A stretch of 43,293 nt of DNA from Bacteroidetes bacterium ADurb.Bin145 (lineage in GTDB: Bacteria > Bacteroidota > Bacteroidia > Bacteroidales > VadinHA17), in assembly GCA_002070505.1 (NCBI GenBank), contig MWDJ01000027.1:1-43293 (forward strand), given 5' to 3'. Each line of letters begins with the position of its first letter. Position 1 is the stretch's first letter. The position numbers were made by a program, and so were the translations under genes. Positions 35,478 through 43,293 of this stretch are shown here, piece by piece. Below the pieces are notes generated by a model, which saw only the letters and a program-made list of their open reading frames with translations, did no database searches and was not told where the DNA came from.

Positions 35478-36785
35478 ATGAACCTTTCAGGGCCGCTATG
35501 CAAAAAAAAGGAAAATATGGTCAGTGGATTAGAAGTTAAAAGTGAAAAGCAGAGATTTGTCAGCCCGGAATATATTATTCCTTTCATACTCGTAACCAGT
35601 CTTTTCTTTCTGTGGGGCTTTGCTCACGGATGTCTTGACGTCCTCAATAAACATTTCCAGGAACTGCTGAACATGTCGAAAGCCAAATCAGCTCTTGTTC
35701 AGTTTGTTTTTTATGGAGGTTACTTTATTATGGCAATCCCGGCCGGGCTTTTAATGCAACGGTTTGGATATAAACGGGGAATCATTTTCGGTTTATCCCT
35801 TTTCTGTGCCGGAGCATTCTTAATGTTACCGGCAACCGTCATACAGACATTTGGCAGTTTTCTGCTATGCCTTTTTATTATTGCCTGCGGACTAACATGT
35901 CTCGAAACTGCCGCAAATCCTTACACTACAGTTCTTGGACCTGCTGTGCATGCCGAAAGACGTATAAATTTTTCGCAATCTTTTAACGGTCTGGGATGGA
36001 TAGCAGGACCTTTGATAGGAGGTATGCTTATCTTCGGAGATAACGGGGATGAAAACAGATTCTCTTCCATCGCGTTGCCCTATCTGCTGATTGGAACAAT
36101 TGTTTTCATAGTGGCACTTCTGTTCTGGCGGGCATCACTTCCTGAAATTAAAGAAGAGACTCACTCCGCCGGAGCCAGTGATAAATCAAATGACTTAAGC
36201 TGGAGAAACCTGTTCAGGCATCCTCATTTTGTGCTGGCAGTAACAGCTCAGTTTTTTTATGTTGCGGCCCAGACCGGGATCAACAGTTTTTTTATCAATT
36301 ACGTTACTGAAGAAATGCCTGCAATAACAAACCAGGAAGCCTCCAAAATACTCGCTTTTGGCGGTATGGGACTTTTCTGGCTGGGTCGTTTAACCGGCAG
36401 TACCATTTTCATGAGGCTTGCCCGTCCGAACAGGATACTTGCCCTGTATGCCTTCATCAATGTAATTACAATGTGCCTTGTTGTAGCAGGACTCGGATGG
36501 ATTTCAGTCACAGCTCTTTTTACAACATATTTCTTCATGTCCATAATGTTCCCGACGATTTTTGCCCTTGGCATAAAGGATCTGGGCCCGCTTACAAAAA
36601 AAGGATCATCTATTCTTGTTATGTCAATTGTCGGAGGTGCACTTATACCTGTCTTGATGGGGCGTATTGCTGATGTCTCAAAGATGGCAATGGGATTTAT
36701 TGTTCCATTGATCTGTTTTGCTTTTATACTCTATTTTGGTATTGACGGGTATAAAGTCAGAGGATCAAAGCTAAATGGAAGATAA
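35478..36785 (+). CDS. FucP-type MFS sugar permease
   Basis: 435 residues (or 422 if the ATG at 35517 is used) with about 12 membrane helices. The L-fucose permease family is recognised from 'FFLWGFAHGCLDVLNKHFQELLNMSKAKSALVQFVFYGGYFIMAIPAG', 'RFGYKRGIIFGL', 'GLTCLETAANPY' and 'NFSQSFNGLGWIAGPLIGG'. Members symport sugar with protons; the sugar here is unknown. The upstream SDR and oxidoreductase genes suggest a role in sugar or polyol use, without a defined pathway. Confidence 0.9.
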   Translation: MNLSGPLCKKKENMVSGLEVKSEKQRFVSPEYIIPFILVTSLFFLWGFAHGCLDVLNKHFQELLNMSKAKSALVQFVFYGGYFIMAIPAGLLMQRFGYKRGIIFGLSLFCAGAFLMLPATVIQTFGSFLLCLFIIACGLTCLETAANPYTTVLGPAVHAERRINFSQSFNGLGWIAGPLIGGMLIFGDNGDENRFSSIALPYLLIGTIVFIVALLFWRASLPEIKEETHSAGASDKSNDLSWRNLFRHPHFVLAVTAQFFYVAAQTGINSFFINYVTEEMPAITNQEASKILAFGGMGLFWLGRLTGSTIFMRLARPNRILALYAFINVITMCLVVAGLGWISVTALFTTYFFMSIMFPTIFALGIKDLGPLTKKGSSILVMSIVGGALIPVLMGRIADVSKMAMGFIVPLICFAFILYFGIDGYKVRGSKLNGR

Positions 36786-37047
36786 GTTATTATACAGGAT
36801 TCACATAAGCGGCTGGGTACAGGGAGTAGGATTCAGATGGAGGACAGCTCTTGAAGCGAACAGACTTGGGATAAAAGGATATGTCAGGAACCTTCGCGAC
36901 GGGAGAGTCTATATAGAAGCTGAAGGATCCAGGGAACAGCTGGATCTTTTTGCCGGGTGGTGTAAAAATGGCCCGGGAGTCGTAAAGGATGTGAATGTCG
37001 AAACTTTTACTCCAGTGGGTTATACTGAATTCAGAATTGAACATTAA
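36775..37047 (+). CDS. acyP: Acylphosphatase
   Basis: 90 residues, usual size. Contains 'ISGWVQGVGFRWRTALEA' with catalytic Arg21, and 'GIKGYVRNLRDGRVYIEAEG' with Asn39. Acylphosphatase hydrolyses acyl phosphates in the cytoplasm. Its start overlaps the permease stop by 11 bases, so it is probably translated from the same message. The next gene, on the opposite strand, ends 8 bases away. Confidence 0.93.
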   Translation: MEDKLLYRIHISGWVQGVGFRWRTALEANRLGIKGYVRNLRDGRVYIEAEGSREQLDLFAGWCKNGPGVVKDVNVETFTPVGYTEFRIEH

Positions 37048-37055
37048 TAAATAAC

Positions 37056-37793
37056 TCAGAACCAGGTCTCGGCCATCACTTTTTTGTCATGCTGGAAATC
37101 GGTGAGCCTGTAGGATATCCCGGAATTATTTTCAATCTGATAAACCCAGTAACCTGAGATTCCTCCGGGAGAATAGAAAGTTCTTTTCAGGTAAAGATTA
37201 TCTCCGACGGTGAATTCACAACTTCTGCCGTAGGCCGATATTTTGCCATAGATCTTTTCCATTGATGTCTTGATCCAGATCAGGTTGGGACTTCCGTAGT
37301 TTTCGACTCCGGTATTACGGTAATCGAGATATGTCCCGACGTATTTCCTGATTATCATCAGTTCATCTTCCTCAATAGTTGCAGAAGCCCTTTTTGATTG
37401 TTTGACAGGAGATGTAAAAGGGACCACAAGAAGTTGTGTTGTAACCATTTCAACAAAAGCTGAACCACCGGCTATATCGATTTCTACTTTCAGGAAGAAT
37501 TTATCAGTATCCCAGGGTATTGTATTGAAATCACCTACCTTTTCAGTACCATCTCCAATCAGAAGCGAGACCATTCCTTTCTTATCGGTAGTTACTTTTT
37601 GAAATTCACTGTAAACCAGAGTCCCGGGAGATTCTCCCATCAGAATGCTAAGACGAAAATAAACGGTTTTTGAAGCTACAATCTCTCCGGCAGAATTGCG
37701 AACTACCGCCTGGTAAGTCAATGGTTCCTGGATCTGAGCTGCCAGAACATGACAGGAACACATAAAAAATAATATTAGAAATATATTTTTCAT
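37056..37793 (-). CDS. Secreted protein of unknown function with Bacteroidota-type N-terminal domain
   Basis: 245 residues with a signal peptide ('MKNIFLILFFMCSCHVLAA'). The first part, 'EPLTYQAVVRNSAGEIVASKTVYFRLSIL' and 'GTLVYSEFQKVTTDKKGMVSLLIGDG', is the N-terminal domain found on many secreted Bacteroidota proteins. The later part, 'LMIIRKYVGTYLDYRNTGVENYGSPNLIWIKTSMEKIYGKISAYG', has no name that I recognise. No cell-surface anchor motif is seen. Convergent with acyP. Confidence 0.8.
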   Translation of the reverse strand: MKNIFLILFFMCSCHVLAAQIQEPLTYQAVVRNSAGEIVASKTVYFRLSILMGESPGTLVYSEFQKVTTDKKGMVSLLIGDGTEKVGDFNTIPWDTDKFFLKVEIDIAGGSAFVEMVTTQLLVVPFTSPVKQSKRASATIEEDELMIIRKYVGTYLDYRNTGVENYGSPNLIWIKTSMEKIYGKISAYGRSCEFTVGDNLYLKRTFYSPGGISGYWVYQIENNSGISYRLTDFQHDKKVMAETWF

Positions 37794-37912
37794 CCCACCG
37801 GGCCTCTAAGGAAAAGTAATTCTTAATATTTTTAAAGTTACAAAATAAAAGTCATTTTTCCAATAAAATAGCTAATAAGGAGTATCACATTCCAGGTGAA
37901 ATAATGTGATTG

Positions 37913-38980
37913 CTAAAATCCCCAGGATACATCAGTATCATAGGCCTGAACATTATCAGTTACCTGAGTTAAACCCGAACCATCAGAATTTATTAAATAT
38001 AGATGACATCCATTTTCTTCAGCCGGATAGGTAAAAAGGATCTTCTTACCATCAGGTGACCAGCAAAGAGAAACATCACAAACCCGGTTATAATGCATCC
38101 AGTCAACAGGTGTTTTAAAAGGGGTCACTCTTATAAGTTCTGTAAGGTTGCTCCCGTCGGGATCAATAGTTTTTACTGAAACAGCATTCCATCCATATTC
38201 TGAAGGATCTGTTTCGACCACCAGAAAGGCAATTTTTGATCCGTCGGGAGAAAAAGCCGGAGATTCAAAATTCTGGTTGACAGGAGTGGGCAGCAGCAGG
38301 CTGACTCCTGCTTTCCCAACATATGGTTCTATACTTAAAAGACCTCTGATCTGATTAATTAAATTGGAACAAACAAGCTTTTGCCCCGGCGACATGGAGA
38401 ATCCGCCAGAAGGCTCAATAAACCAGGAAGGATCATCATCAAAATAGAATTTTATAAGTTCAACCCTGTCTGTAGGATTTTCCACCGGTGATTGTATAAA
38501 CAAAGGGCCATATAGACTTGCGGTAAAAACTAAAATTTTTGATCCATCAATGGTCCATGATGGATAGCGATCCTGATATTCTGTCTGATATACCAGATAA
38601 CTGCCTGATCCATCAGAATTCATTACGTATACATCATATGCAGTTGAAGAATTTGTAAATAATGAACAGAGGATTTTCGATCCGTCAGGTGAAATGCTTG
38701 GCCAGAGCAAAAAACTATTCAACATAAAGGCGGAAATCGTTTTTTTGTCAATATCTATCATATTAATTGAAATATTACCAGTGACATAATCAGTCCGGTA
38801 AAATAGAATTTTCCCGCTCCCAAGAGCTTCATAAGGAATTATATCCGTCGGGGGAGTAAGAGTAATAACCCTAAAAGGATCGTCCACCTGGACTTCGGGT
38901 TTACTGCAACTGCTTGCAAGCAGGCATAGAAAGCCCGTTAAGACTAATTGGAAAGTCAGGGGTCGTAATATTTTTTTCAT
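37913..38980 (-). CDS. TolB-like beta-propeller lipoprotein (PD40 repeats)
   Basis: 355 residues. A lipoprotein signal with 'CLLASSCSKPEV' places Cys25 at the cleavage site. The rest has several PD40/WD40-like blades: 'ISPDGSKILCSLF', 'WTIDGSKILVFTA', 'AFSPDGSKIAFLV', 'CWSPDGKKILFTYP', plus 'YLINSDGSGLTQVTDN'. Such propellers bind partners at the periplasmic face or outer membrane. It appears monocistronic; a perfect -7 box lies just upstream. No further function can be given. Confidence 0.88.
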   Translation of the reverse strand: MKKILRPLTFQLVLTGFLCLLASSCSKPEVQVDDPFRVITLTPPTDIIPYEALGSGKILFYRTDYVTGNISINMIDIDKKTISAFMLNSFLLWPSISPDGSKILCSLFTNSSTAYDVYVMNSDGSGSYLVYQTEYQDRYPSWTIDGSKILVFTASLYGPLFIQSPVENPTDRVELIKFYFDDDPSWFIEPSGGFSMSPGQKLVCSNLINQIRGLLSIEPYVGKAGVSLLLPTPVNQNFESPAFSPDGSKIAFLVVETDPSEYGWNAVSVKTIDPDGSNLTELIRVTPFKTPVDWMHYNRVCDVSLCWSPDGKKILFTYPAEENGCHLYLINSDGSGLTQVTDNVQAYDTDVSWGF

Positions 38981-39000
38981 AACTTTTCACTATTTGTAAT

Positions 39001-39008
39001 CAAAGATA
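39001..39008 (-). promoter_or_regulatory. Candidate -7 box of the TolB-like gene
   Basis: On the minus strand TATCTTTG is a perfect match to TAnnTTTG, about 20 bases upstream of the ATG at 38980. A matching -33 is weak (TTAA at 18-base spacing), so the leader would be short. Confidence 0.35.
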
Positions 39009-39148
39009 CACCTTAAAAAGCTAAAGTTAATTTATTTCCCTGCTCCTGAAAGTTGTAACTGACTTGATCTGGAAATTCTCAAATAATCATTCTGTTTTAT
39101 CTGATTAATAATTTATTAGATTTGAGGTAGAATCTGTATTTATTGAAA

Positions 39149-40007
39149 ATGAAAACTTTCTGTATCTCATTGGTTTTGATTATGAATTTCTTTACTCTCT
39201 ACTGCCAGGATGTAAAGGATCAGAATCTCTTCAGGTCCTTCAAACGGGACACTCATTATAATTGGCGGGGGTGAAATAAGTGAATCACTTAATAATAAGA
39301 TTATGGAAACAAGCGGAGGACTTCAGATTCCGATTGTGGTTATTCCAACAGCTGATGGGAGCGATAATTATGATGAGAACTTTGGAGAGGCAGGGTTGCT
39401 CAAAAAAATGGGTGCAACCAATGTCACAGTTCTTCACACAAACGACAGGAATGTTGCCAACTCGGAAGAATTTGTCAGGCCACTATTAAATGCAAAGCTG
39501 GTTTGGTTCAGTGGAGGGCGGCAATGGAGGCTTGTTGACGCATATAAAAATACACTGACTGAAAAGATGCTTTGGAAAGTGCTTGAGAATGGAGGCACAA
39601 TAGGAGGATCATCGGCTGGTGCCACAATTCAGGGTAGTTTTCTTGTACGGGGAGATACAAAGAATAACCAGATTATGATGGGCGATCATCAGGATGGATT
39701 TGGCTTCCTGACGAATGTTGCCATTGATCAGCATGTACTTGCCAGGAACAGGCAATTTGATATGTTTGATATACTCAGGAGTCATCCGGGATTACTGGGA
39801 ATTGGAATTGATGAGTCGACAGCAATAATCGTAAAGGGAGATATGTTTGAGGTTGTCGGGAAAAGTTATGTCGTTGTTTATGATGGAAAATTCTGGTCGA
39901 GGGAGGGATCAGAGCTTAAGAATTTACCCGAAAAAGAACAGCTCTTCTATTTTTTCAGAGAAGGCGACAGGTACAGTCTGAAGGAAAGAAAAATAATAAC
40001 CGATTAG
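39149..40007 (+). pseudogene. Cyanophycinase-like S51 serine peptidase with a frameshift after the signal peptide
   Basis: The ATG at 39149 encodes a signal peptide ('MKTFCISLVLIMNFFTLYCQ') in one frame. Around 39216-39240 the reading continues in another frame: '...SGPSNGTLIIIGGGEISESL', the conserved cyanophycinase start, then the 234-residue body from 39303. A one-base shift near the TCTCTTCAGG (39225-39236) would join them. The body has the nucleophile motif 'IGGSSAGATIQGSF' (GxSAG) and 'GFGFLTNVAIDQHVLARNR'. Family members cut cyanophycin or related peptides. If the shift is real the gene may be dead or use an internal start at 39303, losing the GGGE loop; a sequencing error is equally likely. 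Confidence 0.8.
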
Positions 40008-40034
40008 AATCCACCGATTGAGCGGACTTAAAGC

Positions 40035-40110
40035 AGAGTGAGTGTGAGAGTGAGTTTTGAGGAAAAAAGAATGAGAGTGCTCGCTCTCGCTCTCACTCTC
40101 ACTCTTTTTT
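40035..40110 (+). terminator. Long GA/TC-rich hairpin followed by a T-run
   Basis: AGAGTGAGTGTGAGAGTGAG (40035-40054) pairs with the 20 bases 40086-40105 at 18 of 20 positions, and TTTTTT follows at 40105-40110. It stands 28 bases after the cyanophycinase-like gene and could terminate its transcript. The low-complexity repeat content may also make it a slippage-prone tract. Confidence 0.5.
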
Positions 40111-40230
40111 CAGCTCCCCTGACTGCTGAAAGTTGCATCTGGCTGAAAGACTTTTTAATGATAAAAAACGATTTTCAAAATTGTAATTGTTTTTGGATCG
40201 GATTTTAGGGAAGCCGACACCAGTGCTTTA

Positions 40231-40324
40231 GCCAGAAAACTTTCACGGTGCAGAATGTTATTTTTGGAGCACTGGAGCAGTGTCGCGGTACAAGCTGTCA
40301 CGGAGCCAGAAATCTGTCACGGTG
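40231..40324. repeat. Pair of 20-base direct repeats
   Basis: GCCAGAAAACTTTCACGGTG (40231-40250) and GCCAGAAATCTGTCACGGTG (40305-40324) differ at two positions and are 74 bases apart (start to start). A partial copy (CTGTCACGG) lies between them. Purpose unknown. Confidence 0.7.
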
Positions 40325-40561
40325 AAGGGGGGTTTAATTGAGGGCAGGTGAGCGTTTCCGGGTTTAAGATGTTACACGAATTTATCTTGCCAGCCGAACC
40401 GAAATAGTGATCAAAAGGTCAAAAGAAAAAAGAAGGTTCGGGCCCATAAATTACTTGTGATTTTTGCACGGCTGGCCTAGCAGGTCACCAAGCAAAAACC
40501 ATAACAGTCTGCCCCGCTTCAGGCGGGGAGCTTATTGACCCTGCCGTCCGCTTAGGCATTG

Positions 40562-41750
40562 ACCTTTTTTATCAATTTTCTGATTTATTCAAATTATTTA
40601 TCTGATTACTAAGTACATGACAAAAATTTACAACATTGGTTAAAATTATCTATATCGTTGCTAAAAAGCAAGTTGGCTATATAAGTGAGGCCATATTTAA
40701 ACAAGCTTTTAGCCCTTCTACCATGCTTTTTGATTTTGATTGGTCTGAGTTTGTCGAGATATATTCCGGCTTTGTACACCCAGGCAAAAGCAATCAAAAT
40801 CAATGACAACAACTTACTGACCCGTTCAATATCAGACAAATGAGTATCCTCGATATTAAATTCACTACTTTTCAGGGCCTTAAATGCAGACTCTATCTGC
40901 CATCTTTCTTTGTAAAGGGACTGGGCCTTGTCCGGTTTATTAAAAGATACTATGATCTGAAGCTCCGGAACATTTTCTTTGTTTATAATCCTGGATGCGG
41001 AGAGATAACAGAGTTCGCCATTAACCCGAACAATCTTGCGATAAAAACCACATTCATTGATTCTAAGGTTGTTGAACAACCACGAAGCCTTTACAATATG
41101 TCCGTTACCAGGTATCTCCACCCAAAAATTTTCACGTATACGAATATGATACTCAATGTTTAGTCGGTTAAGATACTCCAGCCATTTGTCGCCAACAAAC
41201 TCCCGGTCGGCCAACAGGCATTCAATACTGCCGGATCCAAAAAGTCGGATAAAGCGGTCCATTAAATCTATTCGTTCCTGCATACAGGAGTTACCGAACT
41301 TTGGCATTATATGGAATAGTATCGGAAAGGCTACCCCCTTGTATACGATGCCAAGAGTAAGTATGTTAATGTTCTTTGTCCCGAACTTCCAGTTAGTCCT
41401 GTCCAAAACCAGCCTGTATGGTGGTTCATGGGGCAGCAAAGCAAATATAAACCTAGCAACCAGGTCCGAGTCAAGTGGGTACTCCGCAATAAACCGCTGT
41501 ATCCTTCTAAGCGACGACTCAACATTAACATTGGAGTCAAACCCACAGGCCAGTTTTTCGAAGCAGACAGTCTGCACCTTGCATAACGCACTGATAAATA
41601 AGCCAAAGAACTTTATACGTGCTAAGTTCATTTTGTCTCCAAAGAACTCTTTCAACGTATCAGATAAAACTGTAACTTTGTTTTCAACCTTGATTTTCAT
41701 AGTCGGAAATGGTATTGGTAACACTATTCCAACATATTGATTATCAAGGT
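40562..41750 (-). mobile_element. IS4-family insertion sequence (candidate ends)
   Basis: The transposase gene is flanked by imperfect inverted repeats. Left end ACCTTTTTTATCAATTTTCTG (40562-40582) and the reverse complement of 41730-41750 (ACCTTGATAATCAATATGTTG) agree at 15 of 21 positions. No target-site duplication was found next to these ends, so exact borders are uncertain by a few bases. The total length, about 1.19 kb, fits a single-gene IS. Confidence 0.6.
40609..41700 (-). CDS. IS4-family transposase
   Basis: About 363 residues from the ATG at 41700 (the frame extends to a GTG at 41724). DDE catalytic elements: first Asp in 'LVLDRTNWKFG', second Asp in 'CLLADREFVG', and the third in the diagnostic IS4 motif YxxRxxxExxxxxxK, seen as 'YKERWQIESAFKALK'. 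The reading frame is intact, so the element could be active. It is inserted near decayed sequence on both sides. Confidence 0.92.
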   Translation of the reverse strand: MKIKVENKVTVLSDTLKEFFGDKMNLARIKFFGLFISALCKVQTVCFEKLACGFDSNVNVESSLRRIQRFIAEYPLDSDLVARFIFALLPHEPPYRLVLDRTNWKFGTKNINILTLGIVYKGVAFPILFHIMPKFGNSCMQERIDLMDRFIRLFGSGSIECLLADREFVGDKWLEYLNRLNIEYHIRIRENFWVEIPGNGHIVKASWLFNNLRINECGFYRKIVRVNGELCYLSASRIINKENVPELQIIVSFNKPDKAQSLYKERWQIESAFKALKSSEFNIEDTHLSDIERVSKLLSLILIAFAWVYKAGIYLDKLRPIKIKKHGRRAKSLFKYGLTYIANLLFSNDIDNFNQCCKFLSCT

Positions 41751-42124
41751 TTTATACTAATAAAAGAACATGTATTTATTAACAATAACAGTATAATATA
41801 TTAACAATCAACGCGTTAACGTTTTTTATCATGTACTAAGTTTTTTTATATTTATTTCCGGCATAAACCAATTGAGTTTCATTTTTTATGAATTCTTCCT
41901 GGAAATAACTGCATATCAATTCTATCTCATCTTGATTTAAAGATGAATCATTTTTCAAATATTCAGCAAAAACACTTTTTGAATCCATTTTGAATTTCTA
42001 TTATTTTCAGTTGCAACATCCCGGTTCAGTGGATTTTTAGCATGACACCCAACTACCCGACGATTGAGGGAGATCGGCTTTTCATAGCACCGTCCGCTTA
42101 GCCTTAGTTTTTTATTTTTTTCTT
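41701..42124. other. Non-coding region between the IS and the toxin-antitoxin genes
   Basis: Contains the right IS end (41730-41750), AT-rich sequence, a short Crp-like fragment on the minus strand, and CCGTCCGCTTAG at 42090-42101, a second copy of the 12-mer at 40544-40555. No functional gene was seen. Confidence 0.5.
41836..41988 (-). pseudogene. Possible N-terminal fragment of a Crp/Fnr-like regulator
   Basis: A 50-codon frame from ATG 41988 to TAG 41836 reads 'MDSKSVFAEYLKN...LNQDEIELICSYFQEEFIKN', resembling the opening helix of Bacteroidota Crp-like proteins ('L..EEi..i...F....ikk.e.l...G'). It stops where the cNMP-binding barrel should start ('ETQLVYAGNKYKKT'), next to the IS. No DNA-binding domain follows. 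Similarity is by eye; the ORF may be a chance frame. Confidence 0.35.
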
Positions 42125-42448
42125 TTAGTCTACGAATGTTTCCTTCAGGATAGCTTTAACCTCTTTAATCTCAGGTCTCGAGAGTTTTCCAAGATCTTTG
42201 AGTATGCGTTGTTTATCTATAGTCCTGATTTGATCAAGTACTATCCAGCCAATCTTGTTGTCATGCTTTATCTCAACCCGAGTAGGATAGTTTTTGGAAC
42301 TAGTTGTCATTGGGGCAATTACAACAGTTCTTAAATGGTTATTCATTTCGTCAGGTGAAATTGCAACACAAGGTCTTGTTTTTTTGATCTCACTACCGAT
42401 TGTAGGATCAAGGTTTACAAGAATGATTTGGTACTGTCTTATTTCCAT
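42125..42448 (-). CDS. MazF/PemK-type toxin (endoribonuclease)
   Basis: 107 residues of the MazF/PemK family: 'YQIILVNLDPTIGSEIKKTRPCVAISPDEMN' (the G.Ei.k.RP.v..s motif), 'TVVIAPMTTSSKNYPTRVEI', and 'GWIVLDQIRTIDKQRI' (LDQiRtvDk motif). Such toxins cut mRNA and are held by an antitoxin. The start overlaps the end of the antitoxin gene by 10 bases. Part of a mobile or accessory zone. Confidence 0.95.
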   Translation of the reverse strand: MEIRQYQIILVNLDPTIGSEIKKTRPCVAISPDEMNNHLRTVVIAPMTTSSKNYPTRVEIKHDNKIGWIVLDQIRTIDKQRILKDLGKLSRPEIKEVKAILKETFVD

Positions 42449-42684
42449 TCCTCAAGGTTTTCTTCTTCGAAAATGTCTGGCATTATGAGTTTGTCATCAC
42501 CGTTTGCATGCATTTCGATGAATGCTTTATCCCAACCTTTTCTGGGTCTTGAAAGGGGTTTTATGATGATATGTCCTTTATCCAGGATCATTTCTACTGT
42601 ATCACGGATATTATATCTCTCAATAATGGTTTTGCTGAACCTTATCCCCCTCGAATTTCCAATTTTTACTACTGATACTTCCAT
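42439..42684 (-). CDS. MazE-like antitoxin (AbrB/SpoVT fold)
   Basis: 81 residues. N-terminal swapped-hairpin DNA-binding fold 'VSVVKIGNSRGIRFSKTIIERYNI' (V.k.GNSrgirip pattern) and an acidic C-terminus ('PDIFEEENLEEW') that would bind the toxin. It precedes the toxin gene with a 10-base overlap; the typical arrangement for autoregulated MazEF-type pairs. Confidence 0.93.
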   Translation of the reverse strand: MEVSVVKIGNSRGIRFSKTIIERYNIRDTVEMILDKGHIIIKPLSRPRKGWDKAFIEMHANGDDKLIMPDIFEEENLEEWK

Positions 42685-42897
42685 GACTTGAACTATTAAG
42701 ATGTAATTACAAAGTTATTACATATTATTGAAATTACCAAATTCTTATTATCATATTTTTAGTAATCTGTCTCATTGCTACAATTGTTTAATTATGAGTA
42801 GGATGCTAAGAAATTCGAATCTATGCACATAGCGTCGAGTTAAGGCTAACGGGAGTCTGTCTAATAATCTCTATTATTCCACAGAATCTGACCTTTT

Positions 42898-43293
42898 CTA
42901 AGCAGGTTTAAGCCTCAGGTTGATTTCTACAGTCCTGACCGGACTTACATAACATAATCCCCTGGGAAGCTTTAAAATAACCCACTTGAGGTCAAACAGG
43001 CACATAAATAAGGAATAAAGTATCCTCAGATACTCCTTCAGCACATTCATGGTCAAAATATTCCCAATCCGTCTGAGATTATATGCAATAAACATAAGGC
43101 CCACATCGGCGCTTGCCCTGCTTATTCCTTTTTTAGTAAGAACATAGCTGTACCCCCATTGTCGTTTTATAGTTCCATACAGGTGTTCCACAATTGTTTG
43201 ACGGCGTTTGTAAAGATGTTCCTTCTCAATGGTGTTGGTACGGTTCCTCTCGTAGTAATCAGCATATTCGCTTCTGTGTATAAGCCTCTCCTT
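42898..43293 (-). CDS. IS1182-like transposase, C-terminal part (cut by window edge)
   Basis: The minus-strand frame is open from the window edge (43293) to a TGA/TAG-type stop at 42898, 131 residues. It contains 'RSEYADYYERNRTNTIEKEHLYKRRQTIVEHLYGTIKRQWGYSY' region (the 'RQxxVEHxFGTIKRQWG' motif with the DDE-type Glu), and 'ASADVGLMFIAYNLRRIGNIL', typical of IS1182/DDE transposases. The N-terminal half lies outside, so whether the element is intact is unknown. Confidence 0.88.
   Translation of the reverse strand, partial: KERLIHRSEYADYYERNRTNTIEKEHLYKRRQTIVEHLYGTIKRQWGYSYVLTKKGISRASADVGLMFIAYNLRRIGNILTMNVLKEYLRILYSLFMCLFDLKWVILKLPRGLCYVSPVRTVEINLRLKPA

Larger units (their letters stand above)
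40008..40608. other. 601-base non-coding region left of the IS4 transposase
   Basis: No gene was found. It holds a GA/TC-rich hairpin (40035-40110), a pair of 20-base direct repeats (40231-40250 and 40305-40324), a CCCCGC/GCGGGG hairpin (40512-40528), the 12-base CCGTCCGCTTAG (40544-40555) that recurs at 42090-42101, and the candidate left end of the IS element from 40562. Composition is unlike the neighbouring genes. Confidence 0.6.

Noticed and set aside
37884-37910. ATCACAT/ATGTGAT inverted repeat past the TolB-like gene.
   Set aside because: The loop is 13 bases and no T-run follows; may be chance or a weak operator.
39280-39489. A 69-codon plus-strand frame overlapping the start of the cyanophycinase-like body.
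   Set aside because: It is a shadow frame of the peptidase; only the frame from 39216 on carries the family motifs.
40512-40528. CCCCGC-TTCAG-GCGGGG hairpin near the IS left end.
   Set aside because: A stable but isolated hairpin without T-run; not part of the inverted IS ends, so no role is assigned.
1-43293. CRISPR arrays, tRNA or rRNA genes.
   Set aside because: No regularly spaced repeats of CRISPR type and no recognisable tRNA or rRNA segments were seen on reading both strands; not a substitute for a covariance-model search.

Overview
The window looks like a chromosomal segment of a Bacteroidota bacterium, probably Bacteroidales-like and moderately AT-rich. Evidence: Bacteroidota-type -7 boxes (TAnnTTTG), few Shine-Dalgarno sites, a DUF3078 outer-membrane protein, a PadR/PspC module, an acn-icd-gltA block, and secreted proteins with the 'TYQAVVRN' N-terminal domain. 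No rRNA, tRNA or CRISPR array was seen.

Layout. (1) 1-6355, minus strand: a tightly overlapping carotenoid operon running crtB, idi, a CruF-type hydratase, a CruD-like acyltransferase, a CruC-like glycosyltransferase, an exported TPR-like protein, a CrtI/CrtD-family desaturase and a DNA photolyase cut by the window edge. (2) 6577-9189, plus: a five-heme cytochrome c and an outer-membrane barrel with its own heme motif. (3) 9215-14096, minus: a second isoprenoid block with a phytoene desaturase, a divergent squalene/phytoene synthase, a GT4 glycosyltransferase and a Wzx-like flippase. (4) 14278-20387: mscL, DUF3078, YegP, a HerA-like DUF853 ATPase, a lytic-transglycosylase-like protein and two unknown membrane-anchored proteins. 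(5) 20658-28114, plus: proB, proA, acn, icd and gltA, i.e. citrate to 2-oxoglutarate plus glutamate to proline, meeting a convergent rubrerythrin gene. (6) 28781-32740, minus: an outer-membrane barrel and a PspC-PadR-PspC operon. (7) 32949-37047, plus: a Gfo/Idh/MocA oxidoreductase, a rhomboid protease, an SDR lacking the catalytic Tyr, a FucP-type permease and acylphosphatase. (8) 37056-40007: two secreted proteins and a frameshifted cyanophycinase-like peptidase. (9) 40008-43293: a mobile or decayed zone with an IS4-family element, a Crp-like fragment, a MazEF-type toxin-antitoxin pair and the C-terminal end of an IS1182-like transposase.

Functionally, the left third suggests a light-exposed pigmented cell. 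Desaturases, hydratase, glycosyl- and acyltransferase together point to an acylated carotenoid glycoside. Photolyase in the same operon suggests combined photoprotection and DNA repair. No lycopene cyclase is visible, so the end product cannot be fixed from this window. Rubrerythrin and multiheme cytochromes fit a microaerobic or fluctuating-oxygen lifestyle. All functions are inferred from sequence motifs read by eye; no database search was run.
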